Program-made: the position numbers and the translations under genes | In this document: positions 35,601 through 44,899 of the stretch, piece after piece | Layout of the letters: each line of letters opens with the position of its first letter | Position numbering within the stretch: position 1 is the first letter of the stretch | Assembly: GCA_025766275.1 (NCBI GenBank) | Contig: JAFKAC010000047.1 | Coordinates: 248,001-312,000 of the forward strand | Length of the DNA stretch: 64,000 bases | Origin: Lactarius indigo | Taxonomy: Eukaryota > Basidiomycota > Agaricomycetes > Russulales > Russulaceae | Direction: 5' to 3' | The notes under the pieces: generated by a model | The model's input: only the letters and a program-made list of their open reading frames with translations | What the model was told of the DNA's origin: nothing | Database searches by the model: none

Positions 35601-38600
35601 AAAGGCTCTAGCCCCATCTCAGAAGCTAGAATATGTCGTTGGTATTTCGGGTCTTTGGCCTCGAATAACGCCGCGATCCATCCTACGAGAGCTATCGAGG
35701 GATCGTGTTCACACGCTAGCCGATCAATGGAAACTTCTCATCATCAGCTACGCAGTAGCGTTTCTCAAATATCAGCAATCGCAGCGCCTGTTCGAGCTTT
35801 TTTTGAAAAGCCGGGACGAAGAACTCCTCAGGGAAGCACAAACCTCGTGCGAGGACGTGGCCGCGGCTCCAATTTGTTCTCCCGACTGGCTCCTGATCCA
35901 AGTAAGTTCATTTGGCCCAAAAAACACGCAAGCGCTGACAGGCGGTGTTATTAGATTGATGCAAACTTTTTGGCGCGTCAACTCCAGCTAGACATCGCAC
36001 AAGAGATGATATTTCCTTCATGCCAGCGCAGTGCGTCGTTTCAGCTCAACATGGGAGAGGGAAAGTCATCTGTTATCGTACCTCTCGTTGCTGCGACGCT
36101 GGCGGACGGTTCCCGACTCGCGAGGATCGTGACGCTCAAACCTCTATCGAACCAAATGTTCCAACTGCTACTCGGCCGACTTTCTGGTCTCGCCGATCGA
36201 CGTATTTTCTATGTTCCATTCTCTCGCAATCTTCGGATGGATATCTCCATGGTCCAGAGGATCAGCGCCCTATATAGACAATGTGCTGCCGGGGGTGGGA
36301 TTCTCGTAGTCCAACCCGAACATCTACTCTCGCAAAAGTTGATGTGCATCGATACTCTCATGACATCCTACGACGACCCCAAGAAATCCCCCATCGCCAC
36401 AGAACTCAACGTCCTACAGGACTGGTTAGCCAACGGATCGCGCGATGTGCTCGACGAAAGCGACGAGATCCTGCACGCTCGGTATCAATTAGTCTACACC
36501 GCGGGCGAGCAAATGCCCGTTGAAGATCACCCAAATCGTTGGTCCACGACACAGCAAGTGTTCGGTCTATTACAAAAACACGCCGCGCAGTTGCACTCCA
36601 GTTTTCCGCAGATGTTCGAGCTCGACCAAGTCGAGAAAGGATTTCCTACCATGCGAGTCCTCGATCGAAAGGTTTCTCGAGAGATCTCTTCACTCATTGC
36701 CAAGGATGCCCTTGAAGGCGCTTTATCCACCCTTTCGCTAGCTGTTCTCTCGCCCTCAATTCAAGAGGCCACTCGCCTTTTCATCACCCAGAAGGAAGTT
36801 TCTGTCGAGGACCGTATGTTGGTCCATTCGCGTTGCGCTGGAACAACTTTATGGAGCGGAATTCTTTTGCTCCGCGGGCTCCTGGTTGAAGGCGAAGGGG
36901 TCCTTGCCTACGTGCTGAAGGAACGCCGGTGGAGAGTCGACTATGGTCTCGATCCCAGCAGGACCCTATTAGCCGTCCCGTACCGTGCAAAGGTAAGCCC
37001 ATCCGGCGGCCCAACCAAGGAACGCTGCTAATGGTGATTGCAGGACGTGCCAAGCTTGAGAGCCGAATTTGGTCACCCGGACGTGGCCATCGCGCTAACT
37101 TGCCTTAGCTATTACTATGGCGGCTTAACAAAGGAACAAGTGCTCCAGTGCTTCGGTCTTCTCAACAAGCTCGATAATCCCAACATGGAGTACGACCAAT
37201 GGGTCAAATATGGGCAAGACATTCCTAATTCGCTGCGGCAGATTAACGGCGTAAATACGGACGACAACGCTCAGGTCGACGAACACCTCGTTCCGCTATT
37301 CTCGAGGAATACAAGAATCATAGATTTCTATCTATCCCAAGTAGTCTTTCCTCGCGCAGCCAAGGAGTTCCCGCATAAACTTTCCACGTCAGCCTGGGAT
37401 CTGGTAGTAGAAGACAAATCAAATGTCATAACCGGTTTCAGCGGCACCAACGACAACCGGTATCTCTTGCCGACATCGATAACTCAGGAGGATCCCGTCT
37501 CTCAGTTGAGCACCAATGCCCTTGTCTTGCAGTACCTTCTCCAGCCAGAAAACAGCCACTACGAGTGTACCGAAGGTGACAACGGCGAACGCGAATCTGC
37601 GGAAGCTTTCTTGCAGCGATTAGTCAGACAAGACCCTGCAATACGAGTATTATTGGACGTTGGCGCACAAATGCTAGAGCTCCAGAATCAAGAGTTGGCG
37701 CGACACTGGCTCGACCTTACGCCCCATATCTCAGCGGCTATCTTTTTCGACGAATACGATCATCTCACCGTACTCACCCGGGATGGAACAATCGAACCAT
37801 TTACCTCATCTCCCTTTAATCGCCAGCTGGATAAGTGTATCGTATACCTTGACGACGCACATACACGAGGGACAGATCTGAAGCTGCCTCGTGGGACCCG
37901 CGCGGCGGTCACGTTGGGGCCGAAGGTCACCAAAGATAGGCTGCTACAAGGTGAGTTGTTACACAAATGAGAGCGAATTAGGCTAAGATGATATAGGGTG
38001 TATGCGGATGCGGCAGCTTGGGAAGGGTCAATCGGTGATGTTCTTCGCACCAGGAGAAGTCGACCGTTGCATTCGCGGCCTTATTCCAAGAGGCCAGGAG
38101 TCCGAAGATGGCATACGCGTAATCGACATACTCCGATGGGCCATGCACGAGACTTGCGAAGATATTTCTCACCATCTCCCGCACTGGGCGCAGCAAGGGG
38201 TCGACCACCACCGGCGGTTTTCAGCGTACAAACAATACCGTTCCACCGGTGACCTAACAGCCCTGAAGGGTGCCTGGTTACAGCGCGAGTCAAGGACTCT
38301 GGAAGAAATGTACGACCCGGTTTCGAGGGCACAAAACGCTGGGATGTACCGGGAAACAAAGGACATACCGTCTCTGCGTCGTCGGCTGGATCTTCTTGGA
38401 GTAACTCAGTTGGCCGATGTTAGGATGGCGGAAGAGCAGGAGCGAGAGGTGAACCATGAGGTTGAGCGGGAACGTCAAGTCGAGCGCCCTCCAAAGGTTG
38501 AACCCGCAACGCATGACACCTGCAACGACATCCACACATTCGTTCGTACCGGAGAACTCCCTCAGCGTTTGACGCACATCATTCCATTGCTTGCACCCAC

Positions 38601-39249
38601 CGGGATCGACAAGGCCTTGGATTCGACAACAGAGTGGTCCCCATCTCCGCTTGCGACGGTTGATTTTGCCACCACAACGAAGTATCAGCACCTCAGTGAC
38701 GAGCGCCTGACAGACTATCTCCGCCCAGTCAATTGGGTGGTATCGAGCGGATTTGGGAAGAACAGCGTCGCGATCGTCATTAGTCCATATGATGCGAACA
38801 AGCTGCTCCCCACCATACGCAAGAGCAACAAGGTGCGACTGCATATCTACGCACCGCGAGTCACTGCCTCCATGCGGTCCTTCTCGGACCTCACGTTTCA
38901 CATCATTCCAGAGTGGCCTGCGACATGGTGGGCAGCCCCCGCACACACGCGAACGGAGTTGAATTTGTTTGCGGGTCAACTCTATTTCGACAGCAGAGAG
39001 GAGTACGAGAGGGTGTGTGTCTTGTTTGCGCTACATATGGCACATCCAGGTGCGAAGCAGATCGAAGTCGATGGGTTCGTGCGTCCGGAGTATCGTACGG
39101 GCGAAGGATCACCGTTTTCCGTCAGCATGATAGCTACGTTCAAGAGGTTGACGGGGTTGCGAAGGAAAGGAATGGGCTATGATATGACTCACCTTGGACG
39201 AGTTTTAGACGCTCGCCCCTTGAGTACTAGCAGCGAGTTTATGTCGTAG
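29642..39249 (+). CDS. Giant P-loop protein (DUF6606/DUF3638/DUF3645-type), copy B, intact
   Basis: Seven exons, 29642-29939, 29992-33071, 33122-33196, 33250-35901, 35955-36992, 37044-37950 and 37997-39249, join in frame to 3100 aa. The N-terminus (MSLSLTDIDSDVL, then HVFLPPELPQ) matches the fungal DUF6606 type. The central P-loop region has QLNMGEGKSSVIVP (Walker A, residues 2069-2074) and LDESDEIL (acidic Walker B-like, about 2202-2206). After it comes the DUF3645-type block RWRVDYGLDPSRTLLAVPYR (about 2370-2390), LTCLSYYYGGLT, and near 2660 DDAHTRGTDLKLPRGTRAAV with QLGKGQSVMFFAPGEVDR, resembling a helicase-like second half. Databases sometimes label this family ubiquitinyl hydrolase; I see no protease motif I could defend. 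An NTP-driven motor or remodeling role is inference. The start is supported by conservation with copy A. No transmembrane segment or signal peptide was seen. Confidence 0.88.
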
Positions 39250-40556
39250 GTCGAGCTGGAGAACGTGGGAATCACGAGAGTTGTCGCGGGTTCAATATCA
39301 ATGGTCACGTAGAATGTACGACTTCCTGACTTCGAAATATATTTGCTATTCGGTATTAGTACCAGAGAAGAATGAGATTTCTTGCATCGAGGAGTTGCGC
39401 AAACTGCAAAGTCGGGACGAAGGTAGCAGGCTAGATTCTGAACAAAACACTTCGGGTACAGTCGGCTGTTTGCCAAGTAATTTCACGGTACCCACCGCCA
39501 CATCAGATTTCTCTTCGTACTCAATTCGCGATGTGTTAGCATTCTGCACACGTGCACGACTCTTGAGGCTTTAAAAGTCCCCGCTTTATGCAACAGATTG
39601 CGTCGTCCCTCCCACCACATCTATCTGCGCTGCGTCAGTCGGCCAGATAGAGAGCGACTTCAGACAATAAACGACATGTTACTGTAGGTCGTCACGCACG
39701 AGCCGAAGGAGACCAAGGACAAATAGGTGGACACCATGTATTCGAAAGAGCCAACAACTGGTCCAAACCCGGGCTACATGTGGTCAGCCCAGGAACACGC
39801 GTTGAGATCCTTCACACCAGCAGAGGTCGATCGTTGCGTCCACAGTCTGAGACAGACGCATTTACCTACAGAGAGTGTTAGCAACAGGGACCCGGTGCTG
39901 CCAGCGATCCCCTACATATAAACAGCATACAATTCAACTGAAAAACCAGACGCAAGCTGATAACTATCAATGTCTAGGGGAACAGACGTACGATCTTGTT
40001 TTAAGTGCATAAGGAACATGGCACGTCGGGAGCGGCTTGGCCATCAAGTAGAACGGCCTGTGACGAGGGTCCAGCAGAGCAAAAAAATGACCACGGGAGC
40101 CGGTGAAACCCCAGTTTTTGCGCTGTCTATCTTACTGGCATGGATTCGACGACAAAGTGGTCCCAGTCCCCAGTCGGCTTCGTTACCATAAATTCGTTTA
40201 GCATTTGCCTTTGTTTACCCGTATTTATGTGAGCGGACCTTCGTAATTCGGAGCGGAGATTAAAACCATTTCAGTGGGTAAAAGCGTCGGCATGAGTCCC
40301 GGAGCTTCAGGATTGGTGGCCTAATAATATTTAACCTCAGCCTATGACATAGGTTTCGTTTTGGATCTTGGTGCAGGCGAGATGGTGGCGGGAGGGATTC
40401 CTAATGGAGTTATTAGAATCGGTGCAGTAACTTATTACGTCGGAGCGAGCGTGAGTGTATGCGCTCATGACGTCCTCGCTGGTCGCTCCACAAGACACCA
40501 CACTCCACCACGAAACCCCTATTGCTGGATCTCCTCCCCACTCAATCTCAAATACA
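39250..40556. other. Downstream flank of copy B and HOG1 upstream region
   Basis: 39,250-39,370 is homologous to 27,432-27,560. Decayed pieces of a third giant-gene copy occupy about 39,800-40,200. The remaining 350 bp before 40,557 should be the HOG1 promoter and leader; no TATA box or stress element was identified with confidence. Confidence 0.6.
39800..40200 (+). pseudogene. Relic of a third giant-gene copy (last exon fragments)
   Basis: Two short blocks match the last exon of copy B in order. 39,811-39,850 reads FTPAEVDRCVHSL against FAPGEVDRCIRGL at about 38,044. 40,138-40,180 has TGGATTCGACGACAAAGTGG against TTGGATTCGACAACAGAGTGG at about 38,617. The spacing is about 245 bp shorter than in copy B and stops interrupt the frame, so this is an old, deleted remnant. 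Confidence 0.6.
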
Positions 40557-42450
40557 ATGTCTTTCGTCAAACTCAGCATATTCGGCACCTCCTTCGAGGT
40601 TTATCTCCTCCATTCTTCGTCTCATTTCTCGTCTCATCCCTTGATCTATCTCAGGTTACGACAAGATATGTCGATCTTCAACCCGTCGGCATGGGTCCGT
40701 CATTTTCTTCTCTTTCTGATGCTTTCTCACCTTTTAAATACAGGCGCATTTGGGCTGGTGTGGTACGCTTTCTCGTTTCTGGCTTGGCCAACTCCACACC
40801 AACGCATACATCGTGCAGCTCTGCGAAGGATCAACTGACAGGCGCGTCCGTCGCCATAAAAAAAATCATGAAACCCTTCAGCACTCCCGTCCTATCTAAA
40901 CGCACCTACCGCGAGCTCAAACTCCTCAAGCATATCCAACACGAGAATGTAAGTCTCTGCATCTCTATCCCCTCCTTTCTATTTCACCAAGCCCGTCCCG
41001 CCTTCTTACCAGATCATCAGCCTCAGCGATGTCTTCATATCTCCCTTGGAGGATATGTACGTCATCCTCAGCTCTCTCCCCACCCCATCATACTTACTGC
41101 CTCACTCTTATCAGCTATTTCGTGACTGAACTCCTCGGAACTGATCTTCATCGACTACTTACTTCTCGACCATTAGAGAAGCAGTTTATTCAGTACTTTC
41201 TATACCAGATCTTGGTGCGCCTGTCGATATCTGTCTTACACTCTGTCCTGATTTCTCCCACTCAGCGCGGGCTTAAGTATGTACACTCGGCAGGTGTCGT
41301 ACATCGCGATCTCGTAAGAAGCCACTCAACTCTCGTGCTATTCTCTCCCTCATTTTCTGCCATTAGAAACCAAGTAATATCCTCGTCAACGAAAACTGCG
41401 ATCTAAAGGCGCGGACGCATCCTTTCTGGTACTCCGTGGCTGACAACTCTGTAATTTAGATTTGTGATTTTGGTCTTGCCCGAATACAAGATCCGCAGAT
41501 GACGGGCTACGTGTCGACTCGCTATTATCGCGCTCCAGAGATCATGCTCACGTGGCAAAAGTACGACGTCGCAGTAGATATCTGGAGTACGGGGTGCATC
41601 TTTGCCGAGATGCTTGAGGGAAAGCCTCTTTTCCCTGGAAAGGATCGTGCGTTTTCTTTTATTTTTCAAAAGAAATCCCATCGCCGAGCTTGTCTTGCAG
41701 ATGTGAACCAATTCTCGATCATCACTGAGCTGCTCGGCACCCCACCCGACGATGTAATTGAGACGATTTGCAGCGAAAACGTGCGCAGACCCTTAACCCT
41801 ACGTTCGCTTGTGTGCTAATCGGTGGCGTGACTTAGACTCTCCGCTTCGTGCAGAGCCTGCCGAAGCGCCAGCGGGTACCATTCAGCGAAAAACTACGGT
41901 GCAATGACGAGAGCGCGCTTGATTTGCTCGAAAAGATGCTTGTGTTCGACCCCCGTAAGCGAATCAATGCAACCGAGTGTCTCTCCCACGAGTACGTTTC
42001 ACCATACCACGACCCAACGGACGAGCCCGTTGCTGCAGAAAAGTTTGATTGGAGCTTCAACGACGCTGATCTTCCGGTCGATTCATGGAAAGTGATGATG
42101 TACGCGGAGATCCTCGGTACGTACCTCCTTCAAGTTACGTGGGTCATGTTCGTGTACCGATCCGTGGATCTTAAGAATTCCATGAAGTGACGACAGACTC
42201 AACTATGCCCAATGGCACCGTCCCAGAAGGCGCACTTGCGGTCTCAGATGACCGCTTCGTGACCGCCGTTACCGATAACACTGCGGCTATCGCTGCGCCG
42301 ACAGCTGCTTCAGCAACTGCTACCAATGGTACTGGTACTACTACCACCACTACCACAACCACTACCAGTGTGACCACGGCTACCACATCCTCGTCATCAG
42401 CTCCATCAGCTACCACAGCAGCTGCAGTAGCTGCAACAGCAACCAAGTAG
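40557..42450 (+). CDS. HOG1: Stress-activated MAP kinase, Hog1/p38 type
   Basis: Twelve exons (40557-40598, 40655-40694, 40744-40762, 40819-40948, 41013-41056, 41115-41214, 41266-41313, 41367-41408, 41460-41646, 41701-41780, 41837-42116, 42176-42450) join to 428 aa. All kinase motifs are present: glycine loop GMGAFGLV, VAIKK lysine, HRD at 138-140, DFG at 158-160, and the activation lip TGY (T170-Y172), which defines the p38/Hog1 subfamily, followed by [10 protein letters not shown]. By homology it is phosphorylated by a Pbs2-type MAPKK and carries osmotic and oxidative stress signals to the nucleus. The fungal common-docking region near [12 protein letters not shown] is present. Intron 8 (41409-41459) begins with GC instead of GT. 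The last 80 residues are an unusual Ala/Thr-rich tail with a run of ten or more Thr. Confidence 0.95.
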
Positions 42451-43213
42451 CAGTGTCACCACGTGGCAATCAAGACAAGAAGAACAAGGGATATCCTGTA
42501 CGTATGTAATTGCGCAATGTGATGTCTGTATGCTATGTGGCTGGCGTATACACGATGCTGTCAATGCTTTCTTTCTTTCTTTCATTTCATTTTTTTTAGG
42601 ACAATAGTTGACCTCCGGGGCCAGTGTAGAGGAGTAGAGTGCTTGTGGCGCGCGTACGATTTACGATACACGGTTAATTGCATGTATAATACGCCACGAG
42701 AGGTGGGTGCACCGCGCACCGCGATGATGCCACGGGTATCGATTTTGTAGCCTTGTTACGCAATACATGCGCTTGACGGACTCAAATGACCATCACCACT
42801 CTGGCGCTAAACATCTGCCACCACTATGTCTGAGAAGAATGACGATCTCTTACCACTGCTGTCTCCTAGTGCACTGGCTATTCTTTTAGACTCCCCTGGA
42901 AGATGCACTGTCTAAGTAGGATCCCGCATCGCAAGTCTGAATCCAGTGAGTTCACTTTGAGGCGGCAGACATTTCCTACTTTTCGCTTTTTGTGGATTCT
43001 GAGAGTCGTAAAATAGAACAACAACGCAATTATGGCGCTTTTCTTTGCTCTTTGCGGCTCTCGCTTAGACCCTGCAGCCACAACCCGACACAAACGGGCC
43101 TACTAGTTCTCATAAAAGCCTAGGTAGGAGTTGTCTCGGGTACCACTTCTCCCTTCCAACCGCTATTTGACACCCAGTACTTTTTGTGACCCCACTCTTC
43201 TTATTTGTCAACA
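42451..43213. other. Intergenic DNA between HOG1 and orphan gene
   Basis: Contains the HOG1 3' end, a pyrimidine-rich stretch (TTTCTTTCTTTC near 42,568) and the upstream region of the next gene. No further gene or RNA seen. Confidence 0.5.
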
Positions 43214-44295
43214 ATGTCTGCTTCCGAAGTGCCAGTGAAAGTGGAACATTTAAACGAGATCAGTGACTCAGTAGCAACCATGGTGGCCTGCATCCTGCAA
43301 GAGCAACTTGCCCCTATCCTAGAGACTATTCGCGAGCACTCAAAACTCCTAGACTGGCACTCGGCTCTCCTGAACCACAGTACTATCATGAATCATTACA
43401 ACGTCGGGAAGCTCGACGATCTGCGCGACCTTCAGACCAACGTAAAGTGAGTGGTTGTGGACATTTTGGCTACGAGCGACGCTCTTAGCTTCATTAAAGT
43501 TATAAATTACAATTCCACATCGACCCGGAGGATAGAAAGCATCCGACCTATCGCGGCACGCCGCAACCCACCCCAGCCCTGAGAAGTACAGTAATCGCGG
43601 CGCGCACCGAATCTCCTCAGAAAGAAAACTTCCCTCCCTCGGAACGCCCACTTGCCTGCAGTTCCCCCAGCGTGTCGTCGCGAGACCGCACAAGTTCACC
43701 TACTGGCGGCAGCACGTCATCCGTAACGAGCGCACCGGATTCCCCAACACGTCAGCCGACGCCAGTCTCCTCCTACCCACCTCCTCCTGCGGCATCTCCG
43801 CCAACTCCCCCGCAAATCTCTGCAGATGGCTCCGGTGCGCCGGCCACAAGGCGGGCTTTGCGGCGCGAGCGTGCTCACTACGAGATACCAGACCCGATGT
43901 GGAACTCATCGCGCCAGATCGACCTCTTCGAGCCCGTTCTTGCTTCCGCTGTGCCCTCGCCCTCACCCCCGCCCCCGCCTCCGGCAGCCGCCGCGGGCCC
44001 ATCTGCTGCACGACCAAGCGAAAGAGTAGCCGGGAAGAAACGAAAACGCTCAGACGACGGTCCTTTGGGCGCTGCCGGTGAAGCACTTGTCGATCCTGGT
44101 TCTGAATGTGACGAGCCTGAGCGGAGCAAACGCATGAAGGATACGACGATTTCGACAGAACGCATACCCATTCCGGAGAGTTTTCTCAGAGTGGCACGCT
44201 TGAACATCTTCGGGGAGCCATCTTTTGAGGAACGTCGATGTGAGGTCGAGCAGATGAGATATCTGAAGAACCTCTTTCGAGGTGGGGCTACTTAA
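43214..44295 (+). CDS. Hypothetical nuclear protein, two exons
   Basis: Exons 43214-43446 and 43500-44295 join across a 53-nt intron to 342 aa; other acceptors lead to early stops, which fixes the splice. The N-terminal 75 residues are predicted helical (VATMVACILQEQLAPILETI, then EHSKLLDWHSALLNHS). A HIDPEDRKHPTYRGTPQP segment follows, then a long Ser/Pro-rich disordered part. A classical basic nuclear signal, GKKRKRSDD, lies near residue 270, and the C-terminus (ESFLRVARLNIFGEPSFEER) is well formed and may be a short conserved helix. I do not recognise the family. The run of Pro and Ala could support protein binding. Expression from its own promoter is likely. Confidence 0.65.
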
Positions 44296-44498
44296 CTTCC
44301 CAGGCACCATTCGGTAATTGTTGTTTCGGTTTTTTTTTTTGGCCTGCGCTACATGGACCATTGTCCCTTTTCTAACATAACGCCAATCGATGTTGCTTGT
44401 GGTTACTGGAGTTTTGTTCGCGGTTCGGCGAGAATGGCAGCGAAGTTGATCCGCGCATGACTTCAAGTTGACAGGCAATATTGGGATTTAGTAAGCGC

Positions 44499-44503
44499 AA
44501 AAA
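44499..44503 (-). terminator. RNA polymerase III terminator of tRNA-Lys
   Basis: A run of five T on the minus strand, 11 nt past the 3' end of the tRNA. Confidence 0.7.
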
Positions 44504-44514
44504 GTAGTACTGTA

Positions 44515-44756
44515 GCCCACCGCGAGGGTCGAACTCGCAGCCTTCAGATTAAAGTAGAGTGTCAGACACCTTCCCGTGTAAGGGATGATTACCGCCTCGC
44601 GTGTTGTCCCCCACACCTGCTTTCCCTTTTGATGCACCTTGGTGCAGGAAGGCAGGTGTGAGAAAGAGCACGCGTCCCTTACGCTGGGGACGGGAAGGGG
44701 TCTGAAACAGCACCCGTCTAAGAGTCTGACGCTCTATCCGATTGAGCTAGGCGGGC
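44515..44756 (-). tRNA. tRNA-Lys (CUU) with a 169-nt intron
   Basis: 5' exon 44756-44719 and 3' exon 44549-44515 form a 73-position cloverleaf (72 encoded here plus discriminator T at 44514). Acceptor stem GCCCGCC pairs with GGTGGGC (one G-U). D arm GCTC/GAGC, anticodon stem TCAGA/TCTGA with loop CTCTTAA, and T arm GCGAG-TTCGACC-CTCGC are all complete. The anticodon is CTT. The intron (44718-44550) sits directly after position 37, the canonical place for nuclear tRNA introns, but at 169 nt is far longer than the usual 10-60 nt. A pol III terminator follows. Internal A and B boxes are intact. Confidence 0.92.
44550..44718 (-). repeat. Self-complementary hairpin forming the tRNA-Lys intron
   Basis: Two arms of about 75 nt are near-perfect inverted copies: TCAGAC-CCTTCCCGT, GTAAGGGA, CGCGTG, CACACCTGC and TTCC blocks occur in one order on one arm and as complements in reverse on the other. 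Small unpaired inserts (7-12 nt) alternate between arms. The tip is the palindrome TGCACCTTGGTGCA. Confidence 0.85.
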
Positions 44757-44899
44757 ATTGACATCGATTGTAATGTGGGAGCTATCGTCCACGACTTCAC
44801 AGGTGTGTCAGTTAGGCCGGGCCGGTGTAACGAGCCGGTTGCCGGAATAAGAGTGGCTTGCTTTGAGTCTTGGATCTTGGTCTTGCATCTGACACTAAC

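Noticed and set aside
42171..42446. Minus-strand Val/Ala-rich frame
   Set aside because: Produced by the Thr/Ala codon repeat of the Hog1 tail read backwards.
44550..44718. Second tRNA hidden in the tRNA-Lys intron
   Set aside because: The sequence forms one long hairpin and shows no cloverleaf or A/B boxes of its own.
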